From the NCBI RefSeq assembly GCF_003323715.1, contig NZ_QOIN01000047.1, positions 310,001-374,000 on the forward strand: a stretch of DNA of 64,000 bases, read 5' to 3'. The position numbers and the translations under genes are program-made. This document shows positions 44,878 to 53,649 of this stretch, in pieces. Every line of letters starts with the position of its first letter. Within the stretch, counting starts at the first letter, position 1. This DNA is from Streptomyces diacarni. GTDB lineage: Bacteria > Actinomycetota > Actinomycetes > Streptomycetales > Streptomycetaceae. The notes under the pieces are model-generated. The model worked only from the letters and a program-made list of their open reading frames with translations, searched no databases and was not told where the DNA came from.

Positions 44878-45417
44878 ATGGAGCTTCCGGACGAGATCGC
44901 CGCGACGCGTGCCGGAACGGGTGACCCCGCCGCACTGGTGGGCGAGTTCCGTCGCACGGCCGTGCTGGTGCCCACTGTAAGCCCTGCGGGCGGCGCAGGA
45001 CCGCTGGACGCCGGACCGCCCGACGTGGGGCCGCCCGACGAGGGGCGGCTCGACGGAGACCGGCTGATGTCGGCCGGTTACGGAGGCGTCCGCTGGATCT
45101 TCGCGTTCACCGACGAGGCGGCGCTGGCCCGCTTCACCGAGGAGCGCGCGGCAGCACGGGAGGGCGCGCCCGGCCGCCACGGCGAGCCGGCGGCCGGGGA
45201 ACCGTGGACTTACGTCTCCGTCCTCGGCGCACGCCTCCTCGACGCGGTGATCCCCGCGCTGGGCGGCCCCGCCGGGGTGGCGGTCAACGCCGCGGACGGG
45301 GACGGCTCCATGCTCTTCCCGCCCGTACGGGGCATCGTGCCCGACGGGGTGGCCGTCGACACCGACACCCGCCCCGGCACCGGCCCCGGCCCCGGCCCCG
45401 GCGGGGAGGGCGCCTGA
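44878..45417 (+). CDS. SseB-domain protein
   Basis: 179 aa. GDPAALVGEFRRTAVLVPTV, GVRWIFAFTDEAALARFTEE and GPAGVAVNAADGDGSMLFPP fit the SseB N-terminal fold, which is frequent beside type VII/polymorphic-toxin genes in Streptomyces. A Gly-Pro repeat closes the protein. The stop overlaps the next ATG by one base (TGATG), so it is coupled to the WXG-like gene. Role in the toxin system is inferred from context. Confidence 0.8.
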   Translation: MELPDEIAATRAGTGDPAALVGEFRRTAVLVPTVSPAGGAGPLDAGPPDVGPPDEGRLDGDRLMSAGYGGVRWIFAFTDEAALARFTEERAAAREGAPGRHGEPAAGEPWTYVSVLGARLLDAVIPALGGPAGVAVNAADGDGSMLFPPVRGIVPDGVAVDTDTRPGTGPGPGPGGEGA

Positions 45418-46082
45418 TGGGCGACGGCAACGGCGGCGACGGCGTCAACTGGAACAAGGAGTCCCTCGACCTGATCGAGAAGGGGCTCAAGGGCGCCATC
45501 GACGAGCTGAAGGAGTCCGGCGGCGGCGCCACCGACGCGCTCCAGGGCTCGGGGTTCGAGGAACTCTCCCTCACCGGCATGGAGATGGGCCACCACGGCC
45601 TCTCGGTCGACTTCGAGGACTTCTGCGAGAAGTGGGAGTGGGGCGTGCGCGCCCTCGTGCAGAACGCCAACGCGCTGGCCCAGAAGCTGGGCCTGTCGGC
45701 GGGGATGGCCTACGAGGAGGACCAGTACGCGGCCGGGGCGCTCAAGGTCGGCCTGAACTCCCTGACCGGGAACCCGCACGCGACCGAGGAAGAGGTCGTC
45801 CAGCAGGGCTGGGGGGACATCGTCACGCCGGACGCGCCCGACTACAGCGGGGAGTCCTGGGAGAAGGCCGGCCACGACATCAAACAGGACTGGCAGGACA
45901 CCGGCCGGGAGCTGACCACCAAGGGGCGCGGTGGCATGTACATGGACGCCGCCCAGGAGGTCACCGGCGTCAGCGACGAGCAGCTCGCCGCCCAGCAGGA
46001 CGAGTACTTCGGTCCCTCCCCCGAGGAGCGGGCGGCGGCACAGCAGCGTGCGCAGGGCGGCACACAGGGGGGCCAGGGCTGA
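45417..46082 (+). CDS. WXG-like export/chaperone protein of the toxin locus
   Basis: 221 aa, helical and acidic. NKESLDLIEKGLKGAIDELK and FCEKWEWGVRALVQNANALA (a Trp-x-Trp-Gly turn between helices) resemble long WXG100/ESX-type proteins. A Gln/Gly-rich tail (AQGGTQGGQG) follows. It overlaps the SseB stop on one side and the RHS start on the other by one base each, so the three are one translational unit. Likely a partner for export of the RHS protein; not proven. Confidence 0.7.
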   Translation: MGDGNGGDGVNWNKESLDLIEKGLKGAIDELKESGGGATDALQGSGFEELSLTGMEMGHHGLSVDFEDFCEKWEWGVRALVQNANALAQKLGLSAGMAYEEDQYAAGALKVGLNSLTGNPHATEEEVVQQGWGDIVTPDAPDYSGESWEKAGHDIKQDWQDTGRELTTKGRGGMYMDAAQEVTGVSDEQLAAQQDEYFGPSPEERAAAQQRAQGGTQGGQG

Positions 46083-49000
46083 TGGGCTGGGATCTGATAC
46101 CGGACTCCTGGGAGGACAAGGCCGAGCAGGTCACCGAGAAGATCGGCGACGGCGCGGAGAGCTTCGGCAACTGGACCGCCGACCGGATGGACGACGTCGG
46201 CTGGGAGAGCGGCGCCGACTGGACGCGCGACAAGTCCCGCTCGGTCGCCAACACGCTCGGCGCGGAGACCGACGAGCTCCAGCTCGACCAGACCGACGAC
46301 CCCAAGCGGCTCGTCTACGGCAGCCCCAGCACGATCCGCTCCACGGCCGGGCACCTCAAGGACTTCAAGACAGCCTTCACCAACGTGGCGAACGGCTTGA
46401 AGAAGCTGCCCAAGGGCTCGCTGAAGGGGAAGGCCGCGGAAGCCTTCTGGGACAAGGTCGGTCTCGAGCCGGCGAAGTGGGTCAAGGCCGCCGACGCCTG
46501 CGAGAAGGCCGCCGGAGCGCTGGAGGACTTCGCCGGGACCGTGGAGTGGGCCCAGAAGCAGGCCGGCGAGGCCGTCAAGAAGTACAAGGACGACAAGAAG
46601 GACGACGCCGAGGACCAGCTGAGAGAGGCCCGCTCCCAGCGCAACACGGCGGCCGGGCGGGCCCAGACCGCCGTCAAGGCCGCCCGCGACGCGGCCCCAC
46701 CCAAGCCCGACTACTCGGAACAGGCCATGGACGGCCTGGAGGGCCTGAAACTGGACGCCGTCCACGTCTCCGGCGGCATCGTCAAGGGCACGGCAGGCCT
46801 CGTCAACTTCGCCCGCAGCGTCAACCCCACCGACCCCTACAACATCACCCACCCCGCCGAGTACGTCACCAACCTCAACTCGACGGTGACGGGCATCATG
46901 CGCGCCGCCAACGACCCCGTCGGCACCGGCAAGGCCATGCTGGAGGGCTTCAAGAAGGACCCCGCGGAGGGCCTCGGCCGCCTCATCCCCGAACTGCTCG
47001 GCACCAAGGGCGTCGGCGCGGCGACGAAGGCGGGACGGGCGGGGAAGGTGGCGGCGGACGCGCGGAGGGCCGCCAAAACCAAGGGCCCCGCCAACAGCGC
47101 CACCCCTCCGAAGGAGAAGTGCGCCAACGGCACCGACCCCGTCGACCTGGCGACAGGACTGATGTTCCTGCCGCAGACGGACCTGGAGCTCCCGGGCGCG
47201 CTGCCGCTCGCCTTCACGCGTCACGTCGAGTCCGGCTACCGGCTCGGCCGCTGGTTCGGGCCGTCCTGGGCTTCGACCGTGGACCAGCGCCTGGAGATCG
47301 ACACCGAGGGCGTCGTCTTCGTCGCCGAGGACGGCCGCCTGCTGACGTTCCCGCACCCGGCGCCGGGCCTGCCCACCCTGCCGTCAGCGGGGTCGTCCCG
47401 CATGCCGCTGGAGCGCACCCCGGACGGCGGTTACACACTGACGGAACCGGACACGGGGCGGGTCCGGCACTTCGCCCCGCCGGAGGCCGGACCTGATTCC
47501 GGCCAGGACGGTACCGCTCGGATCGAGCAGATCACGGACAGGAACGGCCACAGCATCACGTTCGAGTACGACGCCCAGACGGGCGCGCCCGGGCGCTTGG
47601 TCCACGACGGCGGTTACGTGGTGGAGCTGACGGTCGAGGGCGACAGGATCACCGCACTGTCCGTCGTCGGTGCGGATGCCGAGACGACGGTGCTGCGCTA
47701 CGGCTACACCGACGGCAACCTCACGGAGGTCCTCGACTCATCCGGCGTACCGCTTGAGTTCGAGTACGACGAGGAACAGCGCGTCGTGTCCTGGACCGAC
47801 ACCAACGACCGCCGCTACGACTACGTCTACGACAACCTGCACCGGGTCATCGCGGAGGGCGGCACCGCGGGCCACATGCAGGTCCGCATCGACTACGACG
47901 GTGTGGACGAGGCGACGGGACACAAGGTCACGACGGTTTCGACCTCTGCTGGGCACGCAACGCGTCACCTGTTCGACGAGCGAGGCCGGACAGTCGGCGA
48001 GATCGACCCACTGGGACATCGCACACGGACGGAGCGGGACGCGTATAACCGCCCGTTGTCCCACACGGACGCGGTAGGCCGCACGACGACCTTCACGTAC
48101 GACGAGGCGGGCCGGGTCGCTGCGGTAACCCGACCCGACGGCACGAGGCTCGCGGCCACCCACAACACTATGGGCCTACCCGTCCGGACGACCGGCCCCG
48201 ACGGCGCCGTCTGGCACCAGGAGTGGGACGCGGACGGCAACCGCACGGCGCTGACCGACCCCGCGGGCCACACGACACGGTTCACGTACGACGGGCGCGG
48301 TCACCTGGCCGCGGTCACGGACGCACTCGGAGCCACGACGCGGGTCCACTGCGACGCCGCAGGACTCCCGGTGGAGATCACCGACCCCCTGGGCGCGAGG
48401 ACCCGCTACGAGCGGGACGCGTTCGGCCGCCCGGTCGCGGTCATCGACCCCCTCGGCGCCCGGACGGAGCTGACCTGGACGCCCGAAGGCCGCCTGTCCT
48501 CCCGAACGACCGCCGACGGCGCGAGCGAACGCTGGGAGTGGGACGGCGAGGGCAACTGCACCCGCCACATCGACGCGGCGGGCGGCGAGACCCGCTACGA
48601 GTACACCCACTTCGACATGCTGGACGCCCGCACGGGCCCGGACGGCGTGCGCTACGAGTTCGCCTACGACGCCGAACTGCGCATGACCCGGGTCACCAAC
48701 CCGCAGGGCCTGACCTGGGACTACACCTACGACCCCGCGGGCCGCCTCGTCGCGGAGACGGACTTCGACGACCGCACACAGCGGTACCAGCTGGACGACG
48801 CTGGGAACCTCGTCCGCCGTACGACGCCGCTGGGCGAGGAGATCACCTACGAGCGGGACGCGCTCGGCCGTACGCTCCGCAAGGACGCGGCGGGCGCGGT
48901 GACGACGTACGCGTACGACCCGGCGGGCCGCCTGATCGAAGCCGTCGGCCCCGACACGGAGCTGCGCTACCAGCGCGACAAACTGGGCCGCGTCAAGACG

Positions 49001-50614
49001 GAGCTGGTCAACGGCCGCGCGCTCACGCACACCTACGACCCGCTGGGCCGCCGCACGCGCCGCGTCACCCCGACCGGCGCCGTCTCCACCAGCGCGTACG
49101 ACGCGGCGGGCAACCGCACCTCCCTGACGGCGTCCGGCCACACGCTCGACTTCACGCACGACGCGGCGGGCCGCGAGACGGAACGCCGCATCGGGGCGGA
49201 CGGCCTCACCCTCTCCCAGGTCTGGGACCCGGCGGGCCGCCTGACCGCGCAGTCCCTGACCGCGCGGTCCCCGGCCGCTGGGCCGGTCGTCCAGCACAGG
49301 GAGTACACCTACCGCCCTGACGGTTACCTGACGGAGGTCGACGACCTCCTCTCCGGCCGCACCACCTACGACCTGAACGAGATCGGCCGCGTCACCGCCG
49401 TCCACGCCCGCGGCTGGACCGAGCGGTACGCCTACGACGAGGCGGGCAACCAGACCGAAGCCACCTGGCCCACCACCCACGCGGCGCCCGAAGCCATCGG
49501 CCCCCGCCGCTACGAGGGCACCCGGATCACGTCGGCCGGCAAGGTCCGCTACGAACACGACGACGCGGGCCGCATCACCCTCCGCCAGAAGGCCCGCCTC
49601 TCCAAGAAGCCGGACACCTGGCACTACACGTGGGACGCGGAGGACCGCCTCACCGAGGCCACCACCCCGGACGGCACGGTGTGGCGCTACGCGTACGACC
49701 CCCTGGGCCGCCGCGTCGCCAAACACCGCATGGCGGGCGAGGAGCGCGCGGAGACCGTCACCTTCACCTGGGACGGCCCCACCCTCATCGAACAGACCAC
49801 GACCGCGCCCGCCCTCCCCCACCCCGTCACCCTCACCTGGAACCACGCGGGCTTCACGCCCCTGACCCAGACGGAACGCCTCACCGCCGAGGCGACCCAG
49901 CAGGAGATCGACTCCCGCTTCTACGCCATCGTCACCGACCTCGTCGGCACCCCGACGGAACTCGTCTCCGAGACGGGCGAGATCGCCTGGCGCACCCGCT
50001 CCACCCTGTGGGGCACCACCACCTGGCACACAGAGAGCACGGCCTACACCCCACTCCGCTTCCCCGGCCAGTACTACGACCCCGAAACCGGCCTGCACTA
50101 CAACTACTTCCGGTACTACGACCCGGAGACGGCGCGGTACGTGTCCCCGGATCAACTCGGGCTCGCGGGAGCTCCCCACCCCGCCACGTACGTCCACGCA
50201 CCGCTCGTTCGGACAGACCCACTCGGGCTGGCTCCTGTTGACGGATGTCCCAAGGGCGGGGAGCCCGACGTGGGAAGCGTCGACTCGCTACTCGACAACC
50301 TCGATGATGACGTGGTCTTCCACTACTCGAACAGGGCTGGATACGAGGGGATATTGGACTCGGGAACTGTCCGGGCGGACGCAAAGGGACGGGCGTATGT
50401 CACACAGGAGTTGGTGTCCTCAGGAGACGTGAGTAACGTCCTGTTCGCCGGGAACCCGGCATACGCGGGCAGGGGAGAATACATGATGGCCATAAGGACG
50501 CCCGAGGGCACCCTTCTCCGTGTTGGCGAGCAACCGAACGAGCTCATCCATCAAGGTTCGCTCCGTTTCCGCCCTGAGGACGTAATCTACGCAGGGCCCA
50601 ACCCATTCGGCTAA
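46082..50614 (+). CDS. RHS/YD-repeat polymorphic toxin with HYD1-type ADP-ribosyltransferase tip
   Basis: 1510 aa. Residues 1-340: helical putative type VII export module (MGWDLIPDSWEDKAEQVTEK). About 345-420: DUF6531-like entry (CANGTDPVDLATGLMFLPQT). About 420-1340: tandem YD repeats (YDPAGRL, YDEAGNQ). Core end: RFPGQYYDPETGLHYNYFRY and YVSPDQLGLA, then a second DPLGLAP, the usual cleavage/junction zone. About 1385-1510: tip with VVFHYSNRAGYEGILDSGTV and LIHQGSLRFRPEDVIYAGPN, matching the Tox-HYD1 family (HY[ST]...SG). The tip is less GC-rich than the shell, suggesting exchange. The next gene, 8 bp on, is the candidate immunity gene. Confidence 0.88.
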   Translation: MGWDLIPDSWEDKAEQVTEKIGDGAESFGNWTADRMDDVGWESGADWTRDKSRSVANTLGAETDELQLDQTDDPKRLVYGSPSTIRSTAGHLKDFKTAFTNVANGLKKLPKGSLKGKAAEAFWDKVGLEPAKWVKAADACEKAAGALEDFAGTVEWAQKQAGEAVKKYKDDKKDDAEDQLREARSQRNTAAGRAQTAVKAARDAAPPKPDYSEQAMDGLEGLKLDAVHVSGGIVKGTAGLVNFARSVNPTDPYNITHPAEYVTNLNSTVTGIMRAANDPVGTGKAMLEGFKKDPAEGLGRLIPELLGTKGVGAATKAGRAGKVAADARRAAKTKGPANSATPPKEKCANGTDPVDLATGLMFLPQTDLELPGALPLAFTRHVESGYRLGRWFGPSWASTVDQRLEIDTEGVVFVAEDGRLLTFPHPAPGLPTLPSAGSSRMPLERTPDGGYTLTEPDTGRVRHFAPPEAGPDSGQDGTARIEQITDRNGHSITFEYDAQTGAPGRLVHDGGYVVELTVEGDRITALSVVGADAETTVLRYGYTDGNLTEVLDSSGVPLEFEYDEEQRVVSWTDTNDRRYDYVYDNLHRVIAEGGTAGHMQVRIDYDGVDEATGHKVTTVSTSAGHATRHLFDERGRTVGEIDPLGHRTRTERDAYNRPLSHTDAVGRTTTFTYDEAGRVAAVTRPDGTRLAATHNTMGLPVRTTGPDGAVWHQEWDADGNRTALTDPAGHTTRFTYDGRGHLAAVTDALGATTRVHCDAAGLPVEITDPLGARTRYERDAFGRPVAVIDPLGARTELTWTPEGRLSSRTTADGASERWEWDGEGNCTRHIDAAGGETRYEYTHFDMLDARTGPDGVRYEFAYDAELRMTRVTNPQGLTWDYTYDPAGRLVAETDFDDRTQRYQLDDAGNLVRRTTPLGEEITYERDALGRTLRKDAAGAVTTYAYDPAGRLIEAVGPDTELRYQRDKLGRVKTELVNGRALTHTYDPLGRRTRRVTPTGAVSTSAYDAAGNRTSLTASGHTLDFTHDAAGRETERRIGADGLTLSQVWDPAGRLTAQSLTARSPAAGPVVQHREYTYRPDGYLTEVDDLLSGRTTYDLNEIGRVTAVHARGWTERYAYDEAGNQTEATWPTTHAAPEAIGPRRYEGTRITSAGKVRYEHDDAGRITLRQKARLSKKPDTWHYTWDAEDRLTEATTPDGTVWRYAYDPLGRRVAKHRMAGEERAETVTFTWDGPTLIEQTTTAPALPHPVTLTWNHAGFTPLTQTERLTAEATQQEIDSRFYAIVTDLVGTPTELVSETGEIAWRTRSTLWGTTTWHTESTAYTPLRFPGQYYDPETGLHYNYFRYYDPETARYVSPDQLGLAGAPHPATYVHAPLVRTDPLGLAPVDGCPKGGEPDVGSVDSLLDNLDDDVVFHYSNRAGYEGILDSGTVRADAKGRAYVTQELVSSGDVSNVLFAGNPAYAGRGEYMMAIRTPEGTLLRVGEQPNELIHQGSLRFRPEDVIYAGPNPFG

Positions 50615-50622
50615 GGACAGAG

Positions 50623-51033
50623 ATGGAAATTGACTTCTCGGTGAGTGAGCTGGAAGTGCTCTCGGCAGCGCTGACACGTCTGAAGTTCGAGGATCCGCCC
50701 TCAGAGCCATTCTTCGGTAGCCACTATTTCGCCGCCGCCCATGATCGGATTCTGCGATCGATCATCACGGCAAGCAGAGAGAAAGGAGACTTGGGTCGGG
50801 CCGCACGGTGGGAGAAGTGGCGTGACTGGCAAGGGCGTGAATACGAGCGGACTCTGATTTTTCATTACGCGACGGCCCTGACAGCCTGGCCGACATGGAG
50901 CGACGAGGAAAAGGTGGAGTTCTTGAGGGTCTGCGCAGCCCCGTTCACCCCCGGCGAGGCCGACCTGAACTCGCTCCGCGAGGAGATCGATTCCTCTCCG
51001 CAAGCCCGAACCGAGGGCGAGCCGAACCAATGA
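50623..51033 (+). CDS. Candidate immunity protein for the RHS toxin
   Basis: 136 aa, 8 bp after the toxin stop. MEIDFSVSELEVLSAALTRL, FFGSHYFAAAHDRILRSIIT and WSDEEKVEFLRVCAAPFTPG suggest a soluble all-helical protein; no membrane segment. Position, size and lower GC fit a cognate immunity protein; I recognise no family. The last bases ATGA are shared with the start of the NADAR gene, tying the two together. Confidence 0.7.
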   Translation: MEIDFSVSELEVLSAALTRLKFEDPPSEPFFGSHYFAAAHDRILRSIITASREKGDLGRAARWEKWRDWQGREYERTLIFHYATALTAWPTWSDEEKVEFLRVCAAPFTPGEADLNSLREEIDSSPQARTEGEPNQ

Positions 51034-51641
51034 ACGACACAAAGAGAGGTCAGTCCCCGACAACGCCTCACCTGAACCCGTCGATCACTCTTCCGCGATC
51101 AGTAGAAGAAAGCGTGGCCATGGAGCGGTCAGGTCACCCTCTACGGTTCCTCTTCTTCTGGGGTAACCGGCGGGAAACTGACGGCAGCGTCGGACGCGGG
51201 TGCCTCAGCCAGTGGTGGGAAAGTGCGTTCTCGGCGGATGGGTACACATTCCGTTCGTCAGAGCACTACATGATGGCCCACAAGGCGTGGCTGTTCGAGG
51301 ACCACGAGACGGCTGAGAACATCCTGGAAGCACGCCACCCTGGCGAGGCCAAGAAGCTTGGCCGAGTGGTTGAAGGCTTCGATGAATACACCTGGGAAAA
51401 GCATCGGTACGAAATTGTACTACGCGGAAGTATTGCCAAGTTCTCGGCAGATGCAGAGATGCGGGAATTCCTGCTGAGAACTCGAAACCGTGTGCTGGTC
51501 GAAGCGAGTCCGCTCGACCGGATCTGGGGCATCGGTTTGGCCAGAACGGACGAACGCGCATCGTCACCCGCCTCGTGGCAAGGGCTCAACCTGCTGGGAT
51601 TCGCCCTCATGGAGGCCCGAGAAGCGCTTGCAGGTGAGTGA
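51030..51641 (+). CDS. NADAR (YbiA-type) family protein
   Basis: 203 aa. Hallmarks: LFFWGNR, LSQWWESAF, FRSSEHYMMAHKAWLFEDHE, AKKLGRVVEGFDEYTWEKHR, RNRVLVEASPLDRIWGIGLA and WQGLNLLGFALMEAREAL. NADAR proteins act on ADP-ribose-like substrates, and some serve as antitoxins by removing ADP-ribose from guanine added by DarT1-type toxins. Sitting behind an ART-type toxin and its candidate immunity gene, it may reverse the toxin's modification; that is inference. ATGA overlap with the previous gene; a later ATG at 51120 is an alternative. GC is visibly lower than in neighbours. Confidence 0.85.
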   Translation: MNDTKRGQSPTTPHLNPSITLPRSVEESVAMERSGHPLRFLFFWGNRRETDGSVGRGCLSQWWESAFSADGYTFRSSEHYMMAHKAWLFEDHETAENILEARHPGEAKKLGRVVEGFDEYTWEKHRYEIVLRGSIAKFSADAEMREFLLRTRNRVLVEASPLDRIWGIGLARTDERASSPASWQGLNLLGFALMEAREALAGE

Positions 51642-51690
51642 ACGCGGCACCGCACAGCATATCCGTGGCCGATCCAGGACCATATGCGGC

Positions 51691-51801
51691 ATGGACGCTG
51701 ACGAATCCGAGAGGTATGAAGCGCTCCGCCAGCTGGCCGAGGCGCTGAAGACGCCCTCGCCCTTGCGGTTTGATCCCCCCACTCCCCACCTCACTTCGTG
51801 A
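51691..51801 (+). CDS. Possible small ORF after the NADAR gene
   Basis: 36 codons, MDADESERYEALRQLAEALK then a Pro-rich end. The same frame could start at a GTG (51634) overlapping the NADAR stop, giving 55 aa. No family recognised; it may be a fragment of a longer gene or spurious. Confidence 0.3.
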   Translation: MDADESERYEALRQLAEALKTPSPLRFDPPTPHLTS

Positions 51802-52062
51802 GCCCCACTCGCTGCACGGCGTCCGCGTCGCCGGCATCCCGGGCAGCGTGCGACTCGTTGCCGGCGGGGGCGAGAAGGTGAGCACGCTCAGGGGGCAGCA
51901 CCCCTCGCGTGCCTGCGCTACACCGAACGGTGAGGCCCCCGGCCCGGCCGACCCTCTACCGGCACGACCAACGACGCCGCATACCGCGAAAGTTGGGGGC
52001 ACTGTCGAACCAGTGAGGGATGACGGCGAGGTACGACCGTCATAGCCTCCGGGAGGAGGGGG
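51802..52062. other. Intergenic region before the WXG/lysozyme-like pair
   Basis: No gene seen. Contains an inverted repeat ATGACGG-10 nt-CCGTCAT (52020-52043) and, just before the next ATG, a strong ribosome-binding site (ggaggaggggg). Probably carries the promoter of the following pair. Confidence 0.4.
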
Positions 52063-52311
52063 ATGCAGATGACCGATAACGCCTATCAAGAGGCACAACG
52101 CACTGTGCAGCGCATACAGCGCCTGTCGGACGACTGCTGGCACGCGCTGGACGCGTCGTGCCGGAGCATGGACGACGACGCGTGGGTCGGGCCTGTCGCC
52201 CGGCGCTTCCATGACGCCGTACGTGCCGACCAGCGCACGTTGCAGGCCCAGCTGACCAAGGCCGTGCAGGACGCACAGGCGAAGCTCGCGACCATGCCGG
52301 GCAAGCCATGA
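52063..52311 (+). CDS. WXG100-like small helical protein
   Basis: 82 aa from an ATG after GGAGGAGGGGG; a second ATG two codons on is possible. DDCWHALDASCRSMDDDAWV and ARRFHDAVRADQRTLQAQLT give two helices around a Trp-containing turn (DAWVG), like ESX/WXG100 export partners. ATGA overlap with the next gene. Confidence 0.65.
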   Translation: MQMTDNAYQEAQRTVQRIQRLSDDCWHALDASCRSMDDDAWVGPVARRFHDAVRADQRTLQAQLTKAVQDAQAKLATMPGKP

Positions 52312-53435
52312 GTTTCCCCGCGGGCGACCCCAACTTCTCCGGTGCCAAGACGCCGGCCTTCGACACCCTGGTGAGCGGCCACGCCCGCGCCGCGTTTCTG
52401 CTCGAACAGCTCGCGGGGGACCTGTGGGAGGAGCTGACCAGGATGCGCGTCGACCCGTCGCCCGCGTTGCGCATCCGTACGCTCGCCGAGCGTGCCCGCA
52501 GCCAGGCGTCGGAGTTGCAGACGCGTCAGAGCCGGGTGCACCACATGCAGCGGACGAAGACGGGCGCGAAACTGTGCACCGTCGAGGGCACGTTCTGGGA
52601 GTTGTCCGAGTCGCCCACGCCCACACCGCAGCCGGGCGAGCCTGCCCCCACCGATCCGGCGAAGCTCTCCATAGAGTTGTCGGAAGCCAATCTGCTGCCC
52701 CGCGCCGGCCGGCTGCGCCCCGACGGTACGCCGTTCTCCCCCGAGGAGGACGCGGTGTTGAGCTGGATAGACGTGCACCGGGCAAGCATCATCGCGGAAG
52801 CCCGGAAGTGGAACGTCTCCCCCCAGGCGATCGCCGCCGCCATCGCCTGGGAGGCCATGAAGAACGTGAAGCACATTCCGGCCGACATGCTCGCCGGAAC
52901 AGGGGTCGGCACGGCGGTGCCGAACGCGTCGTTCGGGCCGGGAAAGGTCCATGTCGACTTCCCGCTCGTCCAGCAGATCGAGGACCGGGGCTACCTGCCG
53001 CGCAGAAGCGTTCCGGAGCGCGAGAAGCTGCTCAGCACCGATGAGGGGTCGATCCAGTACATCGCCGCCATCATGGGCGCGTACTCGAAGGTCACGGAGG
53101 ACGGCTGGAAAGGCCCCGAGCGGTACAGCATCCGCTACAACGTGCCGATGCTCACCCAGCTGTACCAGGGCAGCGACCTCAAACAGTGGGAACAGAACCT
53201 GGGCACGAGGCAGAAGGAAGGCAACTGGCGTACACCCCAAATCGGCAATCCGATGGCGGAGTGGGCCAGCAGGAACGAGGAGTTCCTCAACGCCGCTCTG
53301 CCCAAGGACCCCTGGAAGGTGAACCCCACGCCCGCGAAGCCGGTGCGGCCACCCGACCCTTCTGTGCCCCCGTTGCGCCCGGTCACACCGGCGCCGAGGA
53401 ACCCGCCCAGCCCCACCCCCTCGGGGAACGGCTGA
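52308..53435 (+). CDS. Lysozyme-like putative effector
   Basis: 375 aa. The helical N-terminus (about 1-90, TLVSGHARAAFLLEQLAGDL) continues the WXG partner pattern. The middle domain (about 140-330) has WNVSPQAIAAAIAWEAMKNV with a Glu in the position of lytic-transglycosylase-like folds, SFGPGKVHVDFPLVQQIEDR, then IQYIAAIMGAYSKV. This resembles lysozyme-superfamily proteins, but the activity is inferred. A Pro-rich tail (RPPDPSVPPLRPVTPAP) follows. No signal peptide: export would depend on the upstream partner. Confidence 0.6.
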   Translation: MSFPAGDPNFSGAKTPAFDTLVSGHARAAFLLEQLAGDLWEELTRMRVDPSPALRIRTLAERARSQASELQTRQSRVHHMQRTKTGAKLCTVEGTFWELSESPTPTPQPGEPAPTDPAKLSIELSEANLLPRAGRLRPDGTPFSPEEDAVLSWIDVHRASIIAEARKWNVSPQAIAAAIAWEAMKNVKHIPADMLAGTGVGTAVPNASFGPGKVHVDFPLVQQIEDRGYLPRRSVPEREKLLSTDEGSIQYIAAIMGAYSKVTEDGWKGPERYSIRYNVPMLTQLYQGSDLKQWEQNLGTRQKEGNWRTPQIGNPMAEWASRNEEFLNAALPKDPWKVNPTPAKPVRPPDPSVPPLRPVTPAPRNPPSPTPSGNG

Positions 53436-53445
53436 CGGGGTCGCC

Positions 53446-53649
53446 TCAGCGTGTGACGGCGTGTGTGACGAAGGCCGACCAGGCGTCGGGGGCGACGGCG
53501 AGCGCGGGACCCGTCACGTCCTTCGAGTCACGGACGTGCACCCGCCCCGGCGCGGCCGCGACCTCGACGCAGTCGGGTCCGTCGTTACTGCTGTAGCTGC
53601 TCTTGATCCAAGCAAGACCGGTGTCTGCCTCTGGGGCACGCTTCGTCAT
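53446..53649 (-). CDS. DUF397-family regulator partner
   Basis: 67 aa. LAWIKSSYSSNDGPDCVEVA and VHVRDSKDVTGPALAVAPDA WSAF-type ending match DUF397, small BldB/AbaA-associated proteins of Streptomyces. ATGA overlap with the XRE gene on the same strand, the standard pairing. Confidence 0.92.
   Translation of the reverse strand: MTKRAPEADTGLAWIKSSYSSNDGPDCVEVAAAPGRVHVRDSKDVTGPALAVAPDAWSAFVTHAVTR

Noticed and set aside
48176..50197. 673-codon antisense frame under the RHS gene
   Set aside because: Mirror of YD-repeat codon periodicity; Val/Arg/Gly-rich with no recognisable fold.
51490..51690. Longer upstream extension of the small ORF ending at 51801
   Set aside because: It runs out of frame inside the NADAR gene and has no conserved sequence; only the last 36 codons were kept, at low confidence.
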